Below, piece after piece: positions 32,796 through 42,551 of a DNA stretch of 64,000 nt (positions are counted from its first letter, which is position 1; each line of letters opens with the position of its first letter). Under the pieces are notes generated by a model. It did no database searches. It was not told the DNA's origin and saw only the letters and a program-made list of their open reading frames with translations. A program made the position numbers and the translations under genes. This DNA comes from Enterobacteriaceae bacterium RIT714 (GTDB lineage Bacteria > Pseudomonadota > Gammaproteobacteria > Enterobacterales > Enterobacteriaceae), in NCBI GenBank assembly GCA_009668015.1, contig WJYB01000006.1:186001-250000 (forward strand). The letters run 5' to 3'.

Positions 32796-33455
32796 TTACA
32801 TGTTCAGGGAGACGGTGACATTCCCGTCTGCTGCCTTGTGTACCGAAAGCGCAGCAAGGGAAGTGAGCACAAAGTCCACCTCGTCGAGTCGGGGCGAATC
32901 AGCCGGGACGTTGACCGCAATCACATGGCTGCCTGCGTTCAATCCGGCCAGCACACCGGCCGCGGCATCTTCGACCACCACGCAATCAGCCGGCGGTATC
33001 CCGAGCAGCTCGGCTCCTAATAAAAATGCATCAGGTTCAGGTTTGCCACGTTTGACGCGCTCGGCGGTGACGAACACCTCCGGCATCGGCAACCCCGCGG
33101 CTTTGTGCCGCGCGTGGGCGACAGGAACCGAACCCGACGTCACGATAGCCCATGGGATCTGCGCTTCATCCAAATGCCTGAGTAGCTCAAGTGCCCCCGG
33201 CAGTGCAACGATACCGTCGATATCCGCGGCTTCGATCTGCTCCAGATACTTGAACTCCGCCTGAATCTCTTCTTCACTCCTTCCGGGTAAGAAGTGTCGT
33301 AAAGAGGTGATGGCCTGCTTGCCATGGATAAAATTCAACACCTCCCGATGGTCGATCCCATGCCTGTCGGCCCAATGGCACCAGGAACGCTCGACAACCG
33401 GCAATGAGTCCACCAGCGTACCGTCCAGATCGAAAAGAAACCCTTTACACTGCAC
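32796..33455 (-). CDS. hxpA: Hexitol/sugar phosphatase (HAD), YfbT
   Basis: A 219-residue HAD-superfamily phosphatase acting on small sugar phosphates. The DxDGT nucleophile motif is FLFDLDGTLVDS with Asp9 and Asp11; Thr/Ser motif II is IVTSGSV and motif III/IV is KRGKPEPDAFLLG...VVVEDAAAGV. I place the start at GTG 33453-33455 because a perfect AAGGAGG ribosome site lies 6 nt upstream and the family begins at this point. An ATG-started frame 26 codons longer runs through the Shine-Dalgarno sequence and is rejected. It is 11 nt downstream of yfbU. Confidence 0.93.
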   Translation of the reverse strand: MQCKGFLFDLDGTLVDSLPVVERSWCHWADRHGIDHREVLNFIHGKQAITSLRHFLPGRSEEEIQAEFKYLEQIEAADIDGIVALPGALELLRHLDEAQIPWAIVTSGSVPVAHARHKAAGLPMPEVFVTAERVKRGKPEPDAFLLGAELLGIPPADCVVVEDAAAGVLAGLNAGSHVIAVNVPADSPRLDEVDFVLTSLAALSVHKAADGNVTVSLNM

Positions 33456-33466
33456 GCTTACCTCCT

Positions 33467-33961
33467 TCAGGCATTGATAATTTGTTGAATTTCGTTGCTG
33501 CTTAAATGGTACTGGCGTGGGCAAGAGTGCCAAACGCTCAACATACGCTGATATTTATCCCACATTGGCGTCTGGGAATTGAAGCCATGCGTTCCGGCAT
33601 CAAAATGGGTGTAGCGCCCTTCTGTGTTGACCATAAAGCGTACGTAGCTCAGGTAACGCGATTCCGTCGCCACATCAAAACCGAGGAAAGTCACACGACG
33701 CTCATCAATCGTTTGGGCGTCTTTGAGGTTGGTCCACGAAACGTGCAACGCGTGATACATCTCCATGATGTCGATAACGATGCGACACGTCTCTTCCTTC
33801 AGTTCCCCGAACTCACGGTCCAGCTCACGCATCTGCAAGCCAAAGCCGCGTTCAACAATAGTTTGCAAGCGGCGATAGCGCTCAGCGTTGTCGGGATCAA
33901 GCATTGTCATCATTTTGTACTGATTGGACAAAATCAGACGTTGAGCGTTGGTCATTTCCAT
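33467..33961 (-). CDS. yfbU: YfbU family protein of unknown function
   Basis: A 164-residue soluble protein nearly identical in length and pattern to K-12 YfbU. Recognisable segments are [38 protein letters not shown] and [17 protein letters not shown]. It has no signal peptide or membrane helix. The family has a known structure but no assigned molecular activity that I can support. It is probably co-transcribed with hxpA downstream (11-nt spacing). Confidence 0.95.
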   Translation of the reverse strand: MEMTNAQRLILSNQYKMMTMLDPDNAERYRRLQTIVERGFGLQMRELDREFGELKEETCRIVIDIMEMYHALHVSWTNLKDAQTIDERRVTFLGFDVATESRYLSYVRFMVNTEGRYTHFDAGTHGFNSQTPMWDKYQRMLSVWHSCPRQYHLSSNEIQQIINA

Positions 33962-33988
33962 CTTTCGACTCCTGTTGCGCGTTGCACT

Positions 33989-34024
33989 AAAAAAAAAGAC
34001 ACGGTAACTGATTGTTACTGTGCC
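33989..34024 (-). terminator. Terminator after yfbV
   Basis: On the minus strand a stem of about 9 bp (CACAGTAAC with GTTACCGTG, one G-T pair) has a 5-nt loop and is followed by nine T. It lies about 30 nt past the yfbV stop, so yfbU is expected to have its own promoter within the short gap. Confidence 0.85.
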
Positions 34025-34052
34025 TTCTTTTCGTGACCGTTTCGATGATCAA

Positions 34053-34508
34053 TCACAAGTCATCAAGGAATGTTTTATCAAGTTGTTTAAATGCACGCTT
34101 GAGCGTGTCCGCCAGCGCCTGGTAATCCGGTTTGCCTTCGACGGGTGCCAGCGCCTGCCCGGCGTCCTGAAGTTTACCGCGCACTTCATAAAACCAGTGT
34201 AAAATAGTAGGGGGCAACGGGGTGACGGAGCGCTTACCCAGCCACCATAAACCTTGCATTGGCAGACTCAGCGCAAACAGCGCGGTTGCTACAGCCGGGC
34301 CAAGTTGACCACCCAGAGCAATCTGCCAGCAGAGCGTAAAGACGGCAATCGGCGGCATAAAGCGGATCGCATAGCGAGTAATGCGGATGACGCGGTTGTC
34401 TACAAACACCGGCGCCAGGCGCTTTTCCAGGGGCCACGTCTTTGCATAATGCTGGCCCCGACGAAACAAACTAAAGAAGCTCACGGAGGGGATCTCAGGT
34501 GTCGACAT
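34053..34508 (-). CDS. yfbV: UPF0208 membrane protein YfbV
   Basis: A 151-residue inner-membrane protein with two transmembrane helices at residues about 45-90 ([16 protein letters not shown] and [19 protein letters not shown]). A cytoplasmic C-terminal part ends [11 protein letters not shown]. It matches K-12 YfbV throughout. In K-12 it has been linked to insulation of the Ter macrodomain. It is divergent from ackA. Confidence 0.94.
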   Translation of the reverse strand: MSTPEIPSVSFFSLFRRGQHYAKTWPLEKRLAPVFVDNRVIRITRYAIRFMPPIAVFTLCWQIALGGQLGPAVATALFALSLPMQGLWWLGKRSVTPLPPTILHWFYEVRGKLQDAGQALAPVEGKPDYQALADTLKRAFKQLDKTFLDDL

Positions 34509-34845
34509 GGCTGTACCTCAACTTCACATATAAAATTTAAAATTTTCGTGCAAAACCACAACAAGCTATGACAACGTTCAAAATATTTTGTCATCACTAC
34601 CCAGTATCGGGTATTCTGTGCCAGCCTCAAAGGGCCTTAGACGAGAATCGTTAACTCGTCAAATTATCGCATATTATGCCATTGTCTGAAAATCGTTCAA
34701 AATGGCATAAAATCATATGGATTTCTTTCATCATGCCAGAAAGTGTCTTTGGCATGATGTTAATCATAAATGTCTGGGTCATCTTGCGCTACGCTACGAG
34801 ACTCACTGACGTTTTTTTAGCCACGTATCAATAATAGGTACTTCC
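34509..34845. promoter_or_regulatory. Divergent yfbV/ackA promoter region
   Basis: A 337-bp non-coding gap between the divergent yfbV and ackA genes, moderately AT-rich, with repeated CATAAAATCAT/GGCATAA-like tracts around 34700. By homology it should carry the ackA promoters. I see no unambiguous sigma-70 hexamer pair or FNR/ArcA box that I would defend. Confidence 0.55.
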
Positions 34846-36048
34846 ATGTCGAGTAAGTTAGTACTGGTTCTGAACTGCGGTAGCTCCTCACTGAAATTCG
34901 CCATCATCGATGCGCTCAACGGTGAAGAGTACCTCTCTGGTTTAGCCGAATGTTTCCATCTCCCAGAAGCACGTATCAAATGGAAAATGGAAGGCGGCAA
35001 ACAAGAAGCGGCTTTAGGTGCAGGCGCCGCTCACAGTGAAGCGCTGAACTTTATCGTTAACACTATTCTGGCACAAAAACCAGAACTGTCTGCTCAGTTG
35101 ACTGCGATCGGTCACCGTGTTGTACACGGCGGCGAGAAGTACACCGGTTCTGTGGTGATTGACGATTCCGTGATTCAGGGTATCAAAGATGCAGCCTCTT
35201 TTGCACCGCTGCACAACCCTGCGCACCTGATCGGCATCGCGGAAGCGCTGAAATCCTTCCCGAATCTGAAAGACAAAAACGTTGCTGTCTTCGACACCGC
35301 GTTCCATCAGACCATGCCGGAAGAATCTTACCTCTATGCCCTGCCGTACAGCCTGTACAAAGAGCATGGCGTTCGTCGTTATGGCGCACACGGCACCAGC
35401 CACTTCTATGTGACTCAGGAAGCCGCAAAAACGCTGAACAAGCCAGTTGAAGAACTGAACATCATCACTTGCCACCTGGGCAACGGTGGTTCCGTCTCTG
35501 CAATCCGCAACGGCCAGTGTGTTGATACCTCTATGGGTCTGACCCCGCTGGAAGGTCTGGTGATGGGGACTCGCTGCGGTGATATCGATCCGGCGATCAT
35601 CTTCCACCTGCACGACACCCTGGGCATGAGCGTTGATGCTATCAACAAAATGCTGACCAAAGAATCCGGCCTGCTGGGTCTGACCGAAGTCACCAGCGAC
35701 TGCCGTTATGTTGAAGACAACTACACCACCAAAGAAGACGCTAAACGTGCAATGGACGTTTACTGCCACCGTCTGGCGAAATATATCGGTTCTTACACCG
35801 CGCTGATGGATGGTCGTCTGGACGCGGTTATCTTTACCGGTGGTATCGGTGAGAACGCGGCGATGGTTCGCGAACTGTCCCTGGGCAAACTGGGCGTTCT
35901 GGGCTTCGAAGTTGATCATGAGCGTAACCTGGCTGCCCGCTTCGGCAAGTCTGGCTTCATCAACAAAGAAGGTACCCGTCCGGCTCTGGTTATCACAACC
36001 AACGAAGAGCTGGTCATCGCGCAAGACGCGCACCGTCTGACTGCCTGA
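34846..36048 (+). CDS. ackA: Acetate kinase
   Basis: A 400-residue ASKHA-fold kinase interconverting acetyl-phosphate + ADP and acetate + ATP. Motifs are [15 protein letters not shown] (N-terminal phosphate loop), [30 protein letters not shown] and the adenosine motif [11 protein letters not shown] with the catalytic-site Glu. The codon usage is strongly biased, as expected of a highly expressed gene. It is followed by pta after 77 nt. Confidence 0.98.
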   Translation: MSSKLVLVLNCGSSSLKFAIIDALNGEEYLSGLAECFHLPEARIKWKMEGGKQEAALGAGAAHSEALNFIVNTILAQKPELSAQLTAIGHRVVHGGEKYTGSVVIDDSVIQGIKDAASFAPLHNPAHLIGIAEALKSFPNLKDKNVAVFDTAFHQTMPEESYLYALPYSLYKEHGVRRYGAHGTSHFYVTQEAAKTLNKPVEELNIITCHLGNGGSVSAIRNGQCVDTSMGLTPLEGLVMGTRCGDIDPAIIFHLHDTLGMSVDAINKMLTKESGLLGLTEVTSDCRYVEDNYTTKEDAKRAMDVYCHRLAKYIGSYTALMDGRLDAVIFTGGIGENAAMVRELSLGKLGVLGFEVDHERNLAARFGKSGFINKEGTRPALVITTNEELVIAQDAHRLTA

Positions 36049-36053
36049 TTCCA

Positions 36054-36076
36054 CACCGCCAGCCCTGCTGGCGGTG
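36054..36076 (+). other. Intercistronic hairpin ackA-pta
   Basis: A perfect 10-bp stem (CACCGCCAGC/GCTGGCGGTG) with a 3-nt loop begins 6 nt after the ackA stop. It is followed by CTGTTTTGTA, which has only four consecutive T. It could cause partial termination or protect the ackA message, which would allow more AckA than Pta. Confidence 0.7.
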
Positions 36077-36125
36077 CTGTTTTGTACCCCGCCCAATTGC
36101 GGCGGTAACCAAAAGAGGATAAACC

Positions 36126-38267
36126 GTGTCCCGTATTATTATGCTGATCCCTACCGGAACTAGCGTCGGCCTGACCAGCGTCAGCCTTGGCGTTATCCGT
36201 GCTATGGAGCGTAAAGGCGTTCGTCTGAGCGTTTTCAAACCTATTTCCCAGCCGCGTGCGGGTGGCGACGCGCCAGACCAGACCACTACCATTGTGCGTG
36301 CCAACTCTAATCTGCCAGCCGCTGAACCGCTGAAGATGAGCCACGTCGAGTCTCTGTTGTCCAGCAACCAGAAAGACGTGCTGATGGAAGAGATCATTGC
36401 TAACTTCCACGCCAACACGCAGAACGCGGAAGTAGTACTGGTTGAAGGTTTAGTTCCGACGCGCAAACATCAGTTTGCTCAGTCCCTGAACTTCGAAATC
36501 GCCAAAACGCTTAACGCTGAAATTGTCTTCGTGATGTCTCAGGGTACCGATACCCCGGAACAGCTGAAAGAGCGTATGGAGTTAACTCGCAGCAGCTTCG
36601 GCGGCGCGAAAAACACCAATATCGCAGGCGTGATCGTTAACAAACTGAACGCTCCGGTTGATGAGCAAGGCCGTACTCGCCCTGATCTCTCCGAAATTTT
36701 CGACGACTCTTCCAAAGCGAAAGTCGTGAAAGTTGATCCGGCAAAACTGGGTGAAAGCAGCCCGCTGCCTGTTCTCGGCGCGGTGCCGTGGAGCTTTGAT
36801 CTGATTGCCACCCGCGCAATTGATATGGCTCGCCACCTGAATGCCACCGTGGTTAACGAAGGCGACATCAATACCCGCCGCGTGAAATCCATCACCTTCT
36901 GTGCGCGTAGCATTCCGCACATGCTGGAACACTTCCGTGCAGGCTCCCTGCTGGTGACCTCCGCAGACCGTCCTGACGTACTGGTTGCAGCCTGTCTGGC
37001 CGCCATGAACGGCGTCGAGATTGGTGCAATCCTGTTGACGGGTGCATACGAAATGGATCCGCGCGTCAGCAAGCTGTGCGAACGTGCATTCGCGACCGGC
37101 CTGCCAGTCTTTATGGTTAACACCAACACCTGGCAAACCTCCCTGAGCCTGCAGAGCTTCAACCTGGAAGTTCCGGTTGACGATCACGAGCGTATCGAGA
37201 AAGTTCAGGAATACGTTGCAAGCTACATCAATGCAGACTGGGTTGAGTCTCTGACTGCCACCTCCGAGCGTAGCCGTCGCCTGTCTCCTCCTGCCTTCCG
37301 CTACCAGCTGACCGAGCTGGCGCGTAAAGCGGGCAAACGCGTTGTTCTGCCAGAAGGCGACGAACCGCGTACAGTGAAAGCGGCAGCCATCTGTGCTGAA
37401 CGCGGAATCGCGACCTGTGTGCTGCTGGGTAACCCGGATGAGATCACCCGTGTTGCTGCGTCTCAGGGCGTTGAGCTGGGTTCAGGTATCGAAATCGTTG
37501 ATCCAGAAGTGGTACGTGAAAGCTACGTTGCGCGTCTGGTCGAGCTGCGTAAGAGCAAAGGCATGACCGAAGCCGTTGCCCGCGAACAGCTGGAAGACAA
37601 CGTGGTTCTGGGTACGCTGATGCTGGAACAGGACGAAGTTGATGGCCTGGTTTCCGGTGCGGTTCACACCACGGCGAACACCATTCGTCCACCGCTGCAG
37701 CTGATCAAAACGGCACCGGGAAGCTCTCTGGTTTCTTCCGTGTTCTTCATGCTGCTGCCGGAACAGGTTTACGTTTACGGTGACTGTGCGATTAACCCGG
37801 ATCCAACCGCTGAACAGCTGGCCGAAATCGCCATCCAGTCTGCGGATTCCGCAATTGCCTTCGGTATCGAACCACGCGTAGCGATGCTCTCCTACTCCAC
37901 TGGCACCTCTGGTGCAGGTAGCGATGTAGAGAAAGTTCGCGAAGCGACTCGTCTGGCACAGGAAAAACGTCCAGATCTGATGATCGATGGTCCGCTGCAG
38001 TACGACGCCGCAGTAATGGCTGACGTAGCGAAATCCAAAGCGCCGAACTCTCCTGTTGCTGGTCGCGCTACCGTGTTCATCTTCCCGGATCTGAACACCG
38101 GTAACACCACCTATAAAGCGGTACAGCGTTCTGCAGACCTGATCTCCATCGGGCCAATGCTGCAGGGTATGCGCAAGCCGGTCAACGACCTGTCTCGTGG
38201 CGCGCTGGTAGACGATATTGTCTACACCATCGCTCTGACCGCGATCCAGTCGTCTCAGCAGCAGTAA
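36126..38267 (+). CDS. pta: Phosphate acetyltransferase
   Basis: A 713-residue long-form (class II) Pta interconverting acetyl-CoA and acetyl-phosphate. It has an N-terminal P-loop/CobQ-like domain (residues about 1-220, starting [21 protein letters not shown]) and a DRTGG domain in the middle. The catalytic PTA domain covers about 390-713 ([41 protein letters not shown]). One residue shorter than K-12. It forms the acetate overflow node with ackA. Confidence 0.98.
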   Translation: MSRIIMLIPTGTSVGLTSVSLGVIRAMERKGVRLSVFKPISQPRAGGDAPDQTTTIVRANSNLPAAEPLKMSHVESLLSSNQKDVLMEEIIANFHANTQNAEVVLVEGLVPTRKHQFAQSLNFEIAKTLNAEIVFVMSQGTDTPEQLKERMELTRSSFGGAKNTNIAGVIVNKLNAPVDEQGRTRPDLSEIFDDSSKAKVVKVDPAKLGESSPLPVLGAVPWSFDLIATRAIDMARHLNATVVNEGDINTRRVKSITFCARSIPHMLEHFRAGSLLVTSADRPDVLVAACLAAMNGVEIGAILLTGAYEMDPRVSKLCERAFATGLPVFMVNTNTWQTSLSLQSFNLEVPVDDHERIEKVQEYVASYINADWVESLTATSERSRRLSPPAFRYQLTELARKAGKRVVLPEGDEPRTVKAAAICAERGIATCVLLGNPDEITRVAASQGVELGSGIEIVDPEVVRESYVARLVELRKSKGMTEAVAREQLEDNVVLGTLMLEQDEVDGLVSGAVHTTANTIRPPLQLIKTAPGSSLVSSVFFMLLPEQVYVYGDCAINPDPTAEQLAEIAIQSADSAIAFGIEPRVAMLSYSTGTSGAGSDVEKVREATRLAQEKRPDLMIDGPLQYDAAVMADVAKSKAPNSPVAGRATVFIFPDLNTGNTTYKAVQRSADLISIGPMLQGMRKPVNDLSRGALVDDIVYTIALTAIQSSQQQ

Positions 38268-38291
38268 GACTTAAGACTGCCATCAGGCAAC

Positions 38292-38320
38292 AAAAAGGCG
38301 ACCATTAGGTCGCCTTTTTT
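38292..38320. terminator. Bidirectional terminator, pta / transketolase
   Basis: Five A, the stem GGCGACC-ATTA-GGTCGCC (38297-38314), then six T. It lies 24 nt after the pta stop and 2 nt from the stop of the convergent transketolase gene, and can serve both. Confidence 0.93.
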
Positions 38321-38322
38321 AT

Positions 38323-39276
38323 TCACAGCAGTTCTCGCGCCGCTGACACAATATCGTGCGCCGTCAGGCCATACTCCTTCTGCAGAAAATCCTGCGTTCC
38401 CACCTGACCATAACGCTCCTTCACGCCCACGCGACGCATTGGCACCGGACAGGTTTCAACCAGCACTTCCGCCACCGCTGATCCCAGGCCGTTGTGAATG
38501 CTGTGGTTTTCACAGGTCACGATCCGCCCGGTTTTCTCGGCGTAGTTTTTCACCAGCATCCGGTCGATGGGCTTCAGGGTAAACATGTCGATAACTGCCG
38601 CACTGACGCCTTCCTGCTCAAGCTGACGCGCCGCTTCCAGGGCTTCTGCAACCATAATGCCATTAGCAATCAGGGTGATATCATCCCCTTCACGCAGTAC
38701 GTTGCCTTTACCGATGGTAAAGGTTGAACCCGGCGCATAAACACTCGGTGCCTGTTTACGAATGGTGCGCACCCAGTAAAACCCTTCGAGATCGATTAGC
38801 TGGCGCAATATGTCATCAAACATCACCGCATCGGTCACTTCCAGCACCACCGAGTGCGCCAGTCCACGCACAATCCCCATATCCTCAAACGACATATGCG
38901 TGCCGCCGTTGTGACAGGCCGTGACACCGGCATCCGAGGCGATCACTTTGACGTTATTGCGCTGGTAATCGAGCGACATAAACAGTTGGTCAAAGCAGCG
39001 GCGGCTGGCAAATGCGGTGAAGGTATGCACAAAAGGCTTGCGCCCGGTTAATGACAATCCGGCGGCGGTACCAATGACGTTAGCCTCCATGATGCCGCAG
39101 TTAATCACGTGTTGCGGATAATCTCGCGCCACGCCGTCCATCGCCATGGAACTCATCAGATCCGCTTCAAGCGCAATGATGCCGCTTCCGGCTTCAATCT
39201 GATTTGCCACAAAGCCAGCGTAGACCTTACGCATTTCGATAGCATCTTTTTGTCCTGCGGGTGCAACCTTAATCAT
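38323..39276 (-). CDS. Transketolase, C-terminal (pyrimidine/phosphate-side) subunit
   Basis: A 317-residue protein equivalent to the C-terminal half of transketolase. The pyrimidine-binding domain carries the cofactor-activating Glu64 (NCGIMEANVIG), and the transketolase C-terminal domain is at about 185-317. It must pair with the N-terminal subunit encoded just upstream, since it lacks the ThDP diphosphate motif. The start ATG 39274-39276 has GGAGG 6 nt upstream and overlaps the stop of the partner gene by 8 bp, so the two are translationally coupled. Its closest relatives, from memory, are Salmonella genes at the same locus. The sugar-phosphate substrate is unknown. Confidence 0.92.
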   Translation of the reverse strand: MIKVAPAGQKDAIEMRKVYAGFVANQIEAGSGIIALEADLMSSMAMDGVARDYPQHVINCGIMEANVIGTAAGLSLTGRKPFVHTFTAFASRRCFDQLFMSLDYQRNNVKVIASDAGVTACHNGGTHMSFEDMGIVRGLAHSVVLEVTDAVMFDDILRQLIDLEGFYWVRTIRKQAPSVYAPGSTFTIGKGNVLREGDDITLIANGIMVAEALEAARQLEQEGVSAAVIDMFTLKPIDRMLVKNYAEKTGRIVTCENHSIHNGLGSAVAEVLVETCPVPMRRVGVKERYGQVGTQDFLQKEYGLTAHDIVSAARELL

Positions 39277-40099
39277 TTTCGGCCTCCAGTTGGCGAATCG
39301 TCTCGTTAAGCGCGGCTTTGGCCTCATCCGTCAGGCGCAGATGGTGGGAATTACTCAATTGCTCCAGATACGGCACGCCCTGCCCTTTGATGCTGTCGAG
39401 GATCACCACCCGTGGCCGGGCATCAGCGGCCGGGACCGGTGAAACGACCTCAAGCAGTGCCGGAATGTCGTCCCCTTTGATCGTGACCGCATCAAATCCG
39501 AATGCCCGGAATTTCCCTTCGAGGTCAAATGCACAGATGATCTCGTCCAGTTCACCGTCGAGCTGCTGCTTATTCCAGTCGACAAAAATCGTCAGGTTAT
39601 TCAGGCGATGATGGGCAATAAACTGGAAGGCTTCCCAGCACTGCCCCTCATTCAGTTCGCCATCACCGACAATGCTAAACACACGATTTGGGCGTCCTGC
39701 CAGTTTGTGCGACAACGCCATCCCCCCTGCGATGGAAATCCCCTGTCCCAGCGAGCCGGTTGTGGCATCGACGCCGCGCGTTTTCAACCGATCCGGGTGG
39801 CTTGGTAGACGCGTGCCGTTCTGATTGAGCGTACTCAGCTCCTCCACCGGGAAATAGCCTTTTATCGCCAGCGTGCTGTAGAGCGCCGGGCCGGCATGCC
39901 CTTTCGAAAGCACGAAGTAATCGCGCTCCGGCCAGTCAGGATCGGCGGGGTCGATTTTCATCACCGCACCGTACAGCACCGCCAATGTCTCTACCACGGA
40001 CATGCTGCCGCCATAGTGTCCGAACCCAAGCTGCGTCAGTGATTTGAGGGTCTCGACGCGGATCTCGCGCGCCAGTCGCGTAACTTCGTTCACATTCAT
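39269..40099 (-). CDS. Transketolase, N-terminal (ThDP-binding) subunit
   Basis: A 276-residue protein equivalent to the N-terminal half of transketolase. The ThDP/Mg motif is GDGELNEGQCWEAFQFIA...NNLTIFVDWNK (GDG near 145, Asn near 176), and the active-site His is in FVLSKGHAGPALY (about 68). It overlaps the permease gene upstream by 4 bp and the C-terminal subunit downstream by 8 bp. Together they should form a ThDP C2-transfer enzyme. Similar split enzymes act on branched or unusual ketose phosphates (for example AptAB in apiose catabolism), so the substrate need not be xylulose 5-phosphate. Confidence 0.92.
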   Translation of the reverse strand: MNVNEVTRLAREIRVETLKSLTQLGFGHYGGSMSVVETLAVLYGAVMKIDPADPDWPERDYFVLSKGHAGPALYSTLAIKGYFPVEELSTLNQNGTRLPSHPDRLKTRGVDATTGSLGQGISIAGGMALSHKLAGRPNRVFSIVGDGELNEGQCWEAFQFIAHHRLNNLTIFVDWNKQQLDGELDEIICAFDLEGKFRAFGFDAVTIKGDDIPALLEVVSPVPAADARPRVVILDSIKGQGVPYLEQLSNSHHLRLTDEAKAALNETIRQLEAEND

Positions 40100-41487
40100 G
40101 ATTTAGCTCCGGTATTTTCCTGCGCGTTATCACCCGCAGATTTGTTTTTCGCAAACACGTTGTACGCCACCAGCAACGCGAACAACGCAACCACAAGGCC
40201 GGTAATCGCGAGCGGTGACAGATAGCGCGCAAGGTTACCCAACACAATCCCAATCGCACCGAAGTCCGCATCCGAGAAAGTCGTATTGGCAAAACCGATT
40301 GCCCCAAGCACCGGTAGCAGCAGAACCGGAAGGAAGGTGATCAGCAGGCCATTCGCAAATGCGCCGATCATTGCGCCGCGGCGTCCTCCGGTGGCGTTAC
40401 CGAATACGCCTGCGGTAGCGCCGGTGAAGAAGTGCGGTACAACGCCGGGCAGGATCAGGACCAGTTTCATCTGGCCGAGCAGGAACAACCCGACCAAACC
40501 GCCCAGGAAGCTGAACAGAAATCCAATCAGCACGGCGTTAGGTGCATACGGATAGACCACCGGGCAGTCGAGCGCCGGGCGCGCATTGGGCACCAGTTTC
40601 TCCGAGAAGCCTGTAAAGGCGGGAACGATCTCCGCCAGAATCAGACGCACACCCTGCAGGATGATGAACACCCCTGCCGCAAACGTGATGGCCATGATGA
40701 TGGCGTACACCAGATAGTTTTGGCCGCCGCTGTAGGTGCTTTCGACGTACTCGCGTCCGGCGCTGACCGCCATAATCAGGTAGATAATCATCATGGTCAG
40801 CGAGATGGAAATCGAACTGTCGCGTAAGAAACTTAAGTTCTTGGGCAGGTTCATCTCTTCGGTTGAACGCGAGCCTTTCCCACATTTGCTGCCAATCCAG
40901 CCGGAGAGCACATAGCCCAACGTACCAAAGTGGCCAAATGCAATATCATCATTGCCGGTAATGCGCTTCATATAGCGCTGCGCAATTGCCGGGAAGAATG
41001 CCATCACCAGACCGAGGATCAGCGAGCCAGTAAAGACCAGACCGACACCTTCAAAACCGGCAACCGTCAGGATCACGCCGATCATACAGGCCATATAAAA
41101 GGTGTGATGCCCCGTCAGGAAGATATACTTCAGACGCGTAAAGCGGGCGACAATAATATTGGCCACCATACCAAATGCCATAATCAGTGCGGTGGATGCG
41201 CCATATTTCTCAAGCGCTATCGAAACTATCGCCTCATTATTAGGGATAATTCCCTGGATATTAAAGGCATGTTCAAACATACCTCCGAGCGGATTGAGTG
41301 AGCCGACGAGCACGGTTGCCCCGCCGCCGAGCACAATAAATCCGAGAATCGTTTTAATTGTTCCTTTTACCACATCGGAAAAGGGTTTCTTTTGTGCGAC
41401 CAGTCCGATCAGCGCAATTAACCCCACCAGAACTGAAGGCACTTTAAGAATATCAACAACGAAATTCAGCGTTTCGAGGATAAACAT
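40096..41487 (-). CDS. UlaA-family PTS permease (EIIC)
   Basis: A 463-residue polytopic membrane protein with about 11 helices, of the ascorbate-type (PTS-AG/UlaA, SgaT) EIIC family. Family-typical stretches are TGHHTFYMACMIG, FGTLGYVLSGWIGSKCG, GVVPHFFTGATAGVFGNATGG and GAFANGLLITFLP. It would carry the substrate across the inner membrane during phosphorylation by EIIB. I start at ATG 41485-41487, with GAGG 5 nt upstream; the in-frame GTG two codons earlier lies inside that ribosome site. It is 27 nt after the EIIB gene. Confidence 0.9.
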   Translation of the reverse strand: MFILETLNFVVDILKVPSVLVGLIALIGLVAQKKPFSDVVKGTIKTILGFIVLGGGATVLVGSLNPLGGMFEHAFNIQGIIPNNEAIVSIALEKYGASTALIMAFGMVANIIVARFTRLKYIFLTGHHTFYMACMIGVILTVAGFEGVGLVFTGSLILGLVMAFFPAIAQRYMKRITGNDDIAFGHFGTLGYVLSGWIGSKCGKGSRSTEEMNLPKNLSFLRDSSISISLTMMIIYLIMAVSAGREYVESTYSGGQNYLVYAIIMAITFAAGVFIILQGVRLILAEIVPAFTGFSEKLVPNARPALDCPVVYPYAPNAVLIGFLFSFLGGLVGLFLLGQMKLVLILPGVVPHFFTGATAGVFGNATGGRRGAMIGAFANGLLITFLPVLLLPVLGAIGFANTTFSDADFGAIGIVLGNLARYLSPLAITGLVVALFALLVAYNVFAKNKSAGDNAQENTGAKS

Positions 41488-41514
41488 ATCCACCTCACCA
41501 TTTACAGGGGGTTA

Positions 41515-41793
41515 TCAGGATGATTGTTTTGCGAACCAGGCGCTAAGCTGCGCTTCCAGTTCATTGATATCAATAATGTTGTTAATCACTACCAGCTGGT
41601 TTTCCGGCACGCTCGCGCTGGCGGCGATATCTTTTGCCATCACGAATACATCGGCTGCGCCCGGTGTCGCTGATGACAGATCGGAGTGTTCAACTTCAGC
41701 TTCAATATTTAATTTTTTGAGGACTTTTTTAATATTCATTTCGACCATGAAACTACTTCCCAGGCCGGAGCCGCAAATCGCCATAATTTTCAT
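41515..41793 (-). CDS. PTS EIIB component, lactose/ascorbate type
   Basis: A 92-residue cytoplasmic EIIB. The phosphorylated Cys is Cys7 in AICGSGLGSSFMVEM, the P-loop of the UlaB/GatB-like (PTS_IIB) fold. Its length is typical. It lies between EIIA (77-nt gap) and EIIC and should relay phosphate from EIIA to the incoming sugar. Confidence 0.92.
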   Translation of the reverse strand: MKIMAICGSGLGSSFMVEMNIKKVLKKLNIEAEVEHSDLSSATPGAADVFVMAKDIAASASVPENQLVVINNIIDINELEAQLSAWFAKQSS

Positions 41794-41870
41794 CGTTATG
41801 CCCTTTTTGAGTAGAGTGCATCCGCATCACGCGTTAGCGTAATGTGCTAATTAATCGGAATGTGGTTAAA

Positions 41871-42314
41871 TCAGAAGCGTTCGATTATGGCTTTAATTTC
41901 CTCCCGCGTTTTTGCTTGATGTAATTCAGCCAGGTCGTCATCGCTGGAAAATAATTCCGCAAGGGCTGAGATCATCTCGATATGGCTATGTTTATCAGGT
42001 GCAGCAAGCATGATGATAATATCCACCGGATCGAACTCTCCGGCACCAAATGAAACGCCCTGGTTGAGTTTTAATAATGAGAGACCTAATCCCTTAGCCC
42101 CTTCTTCTGGCCGCGCATGCGGCATCGCCAGCCCCGGTGCCAGCACATAGTACGGTCCTAATTTTTGATGCTGCTGGACGATTGCCGTCACGTAATCAGG
42201 ATCAATGACGTTCATCGCCAGCAGTGGCCTGGCGCAAAGTTCCAGTGCCTGCGGCCAGTTTTCCACGCTCTCTTCAAGCGTAATGGTTGCATCATATATC
42301 CACTTTTTGAGCAC
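41871..42314 (-). CDS. PTS EIIA component (fructose/mannitol type)
   Basis: A 147-residue EIIA of the PTS_EIIA type 2 fold. The phosphorylation site is His66 in LAPGLAMPHARPEEGAKGLG, with the typical DPVDIIIMLAAPDKHSHIEMI strand following. It is the first gene of the leftward operon EIIA-EIIB-EIIC-TkN-TkC. Two palindromic operator-like sites lie between it and the divergent LacI-type regulator. Confidence 0.92.
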   Translation of the reverse strand: MLKKWIYDATITLEESVENWPQALELCARPLLAMNVIDPDYVTAIVQQHQKLGPYYVLAPGLAMPHARPEEGAKGLGLSLLKLNQGVSFGAGEFDPVDIIIMLAAPDKHSHIEMISALAELFSSDDDLAELHQAKTREEIKAIIERF

Positions 42315-42393
42315 TTTGTCCTCCCACCTTTACGCCAACAATGAGCAAACTTTATGCAAGGCCATCGCGGATAGCTGCGATCAAGATCACAAA

Positions 42394-42405
42394 GATAGCG
42401 CTACC
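42394..42405. promoter_or_regulatory. LacI-type operator, EIIA-proximal
   Basis: GATAGCGCTACC, an imperfect copy of the palindrome at 42427-42440 (one mismatch in the right arm). It lies 80 bp upstream of the EIIA start. The GC centre matches the CG/GC centre of LacI-family operators. Confidence 0.65.
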
Positions 42406-42426
42406 AATTTCTAACGTTCAAAATTG

Positions 42427-42440
42427 TGATAGCGCTATCA
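42427..42440. promoter_or_regulatory. LacI-type operator, regulator-proximal
   Basis: TGATAGCGCTATCA, a perfect 14-bp palindrome with a central GC, in the divergent gap between the EIIA and LacI-type genes. Its centre is 34 bp from that of the second site, about three helical turns. That spacing would let two dimers bind the same face. Confidence 0.75.
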
Positions 42441-42551
42441 AATTACAAACCGCATCTTAAATCACAGTAAAAAAAGGGAGTTAAGGCGTATACTCATTTT
42501 TACGTGAAGCGAAGGAAGATAACAAAACGCGACTGGTCACCAGGAATTTGT

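Noticed and set aside
35014-36096. 360-codon minus-strand ORF opposite ackA
   Set aside because: It is a shadow of the highly biased ackA codon usage; ackA has all acetate-kinase motifs.
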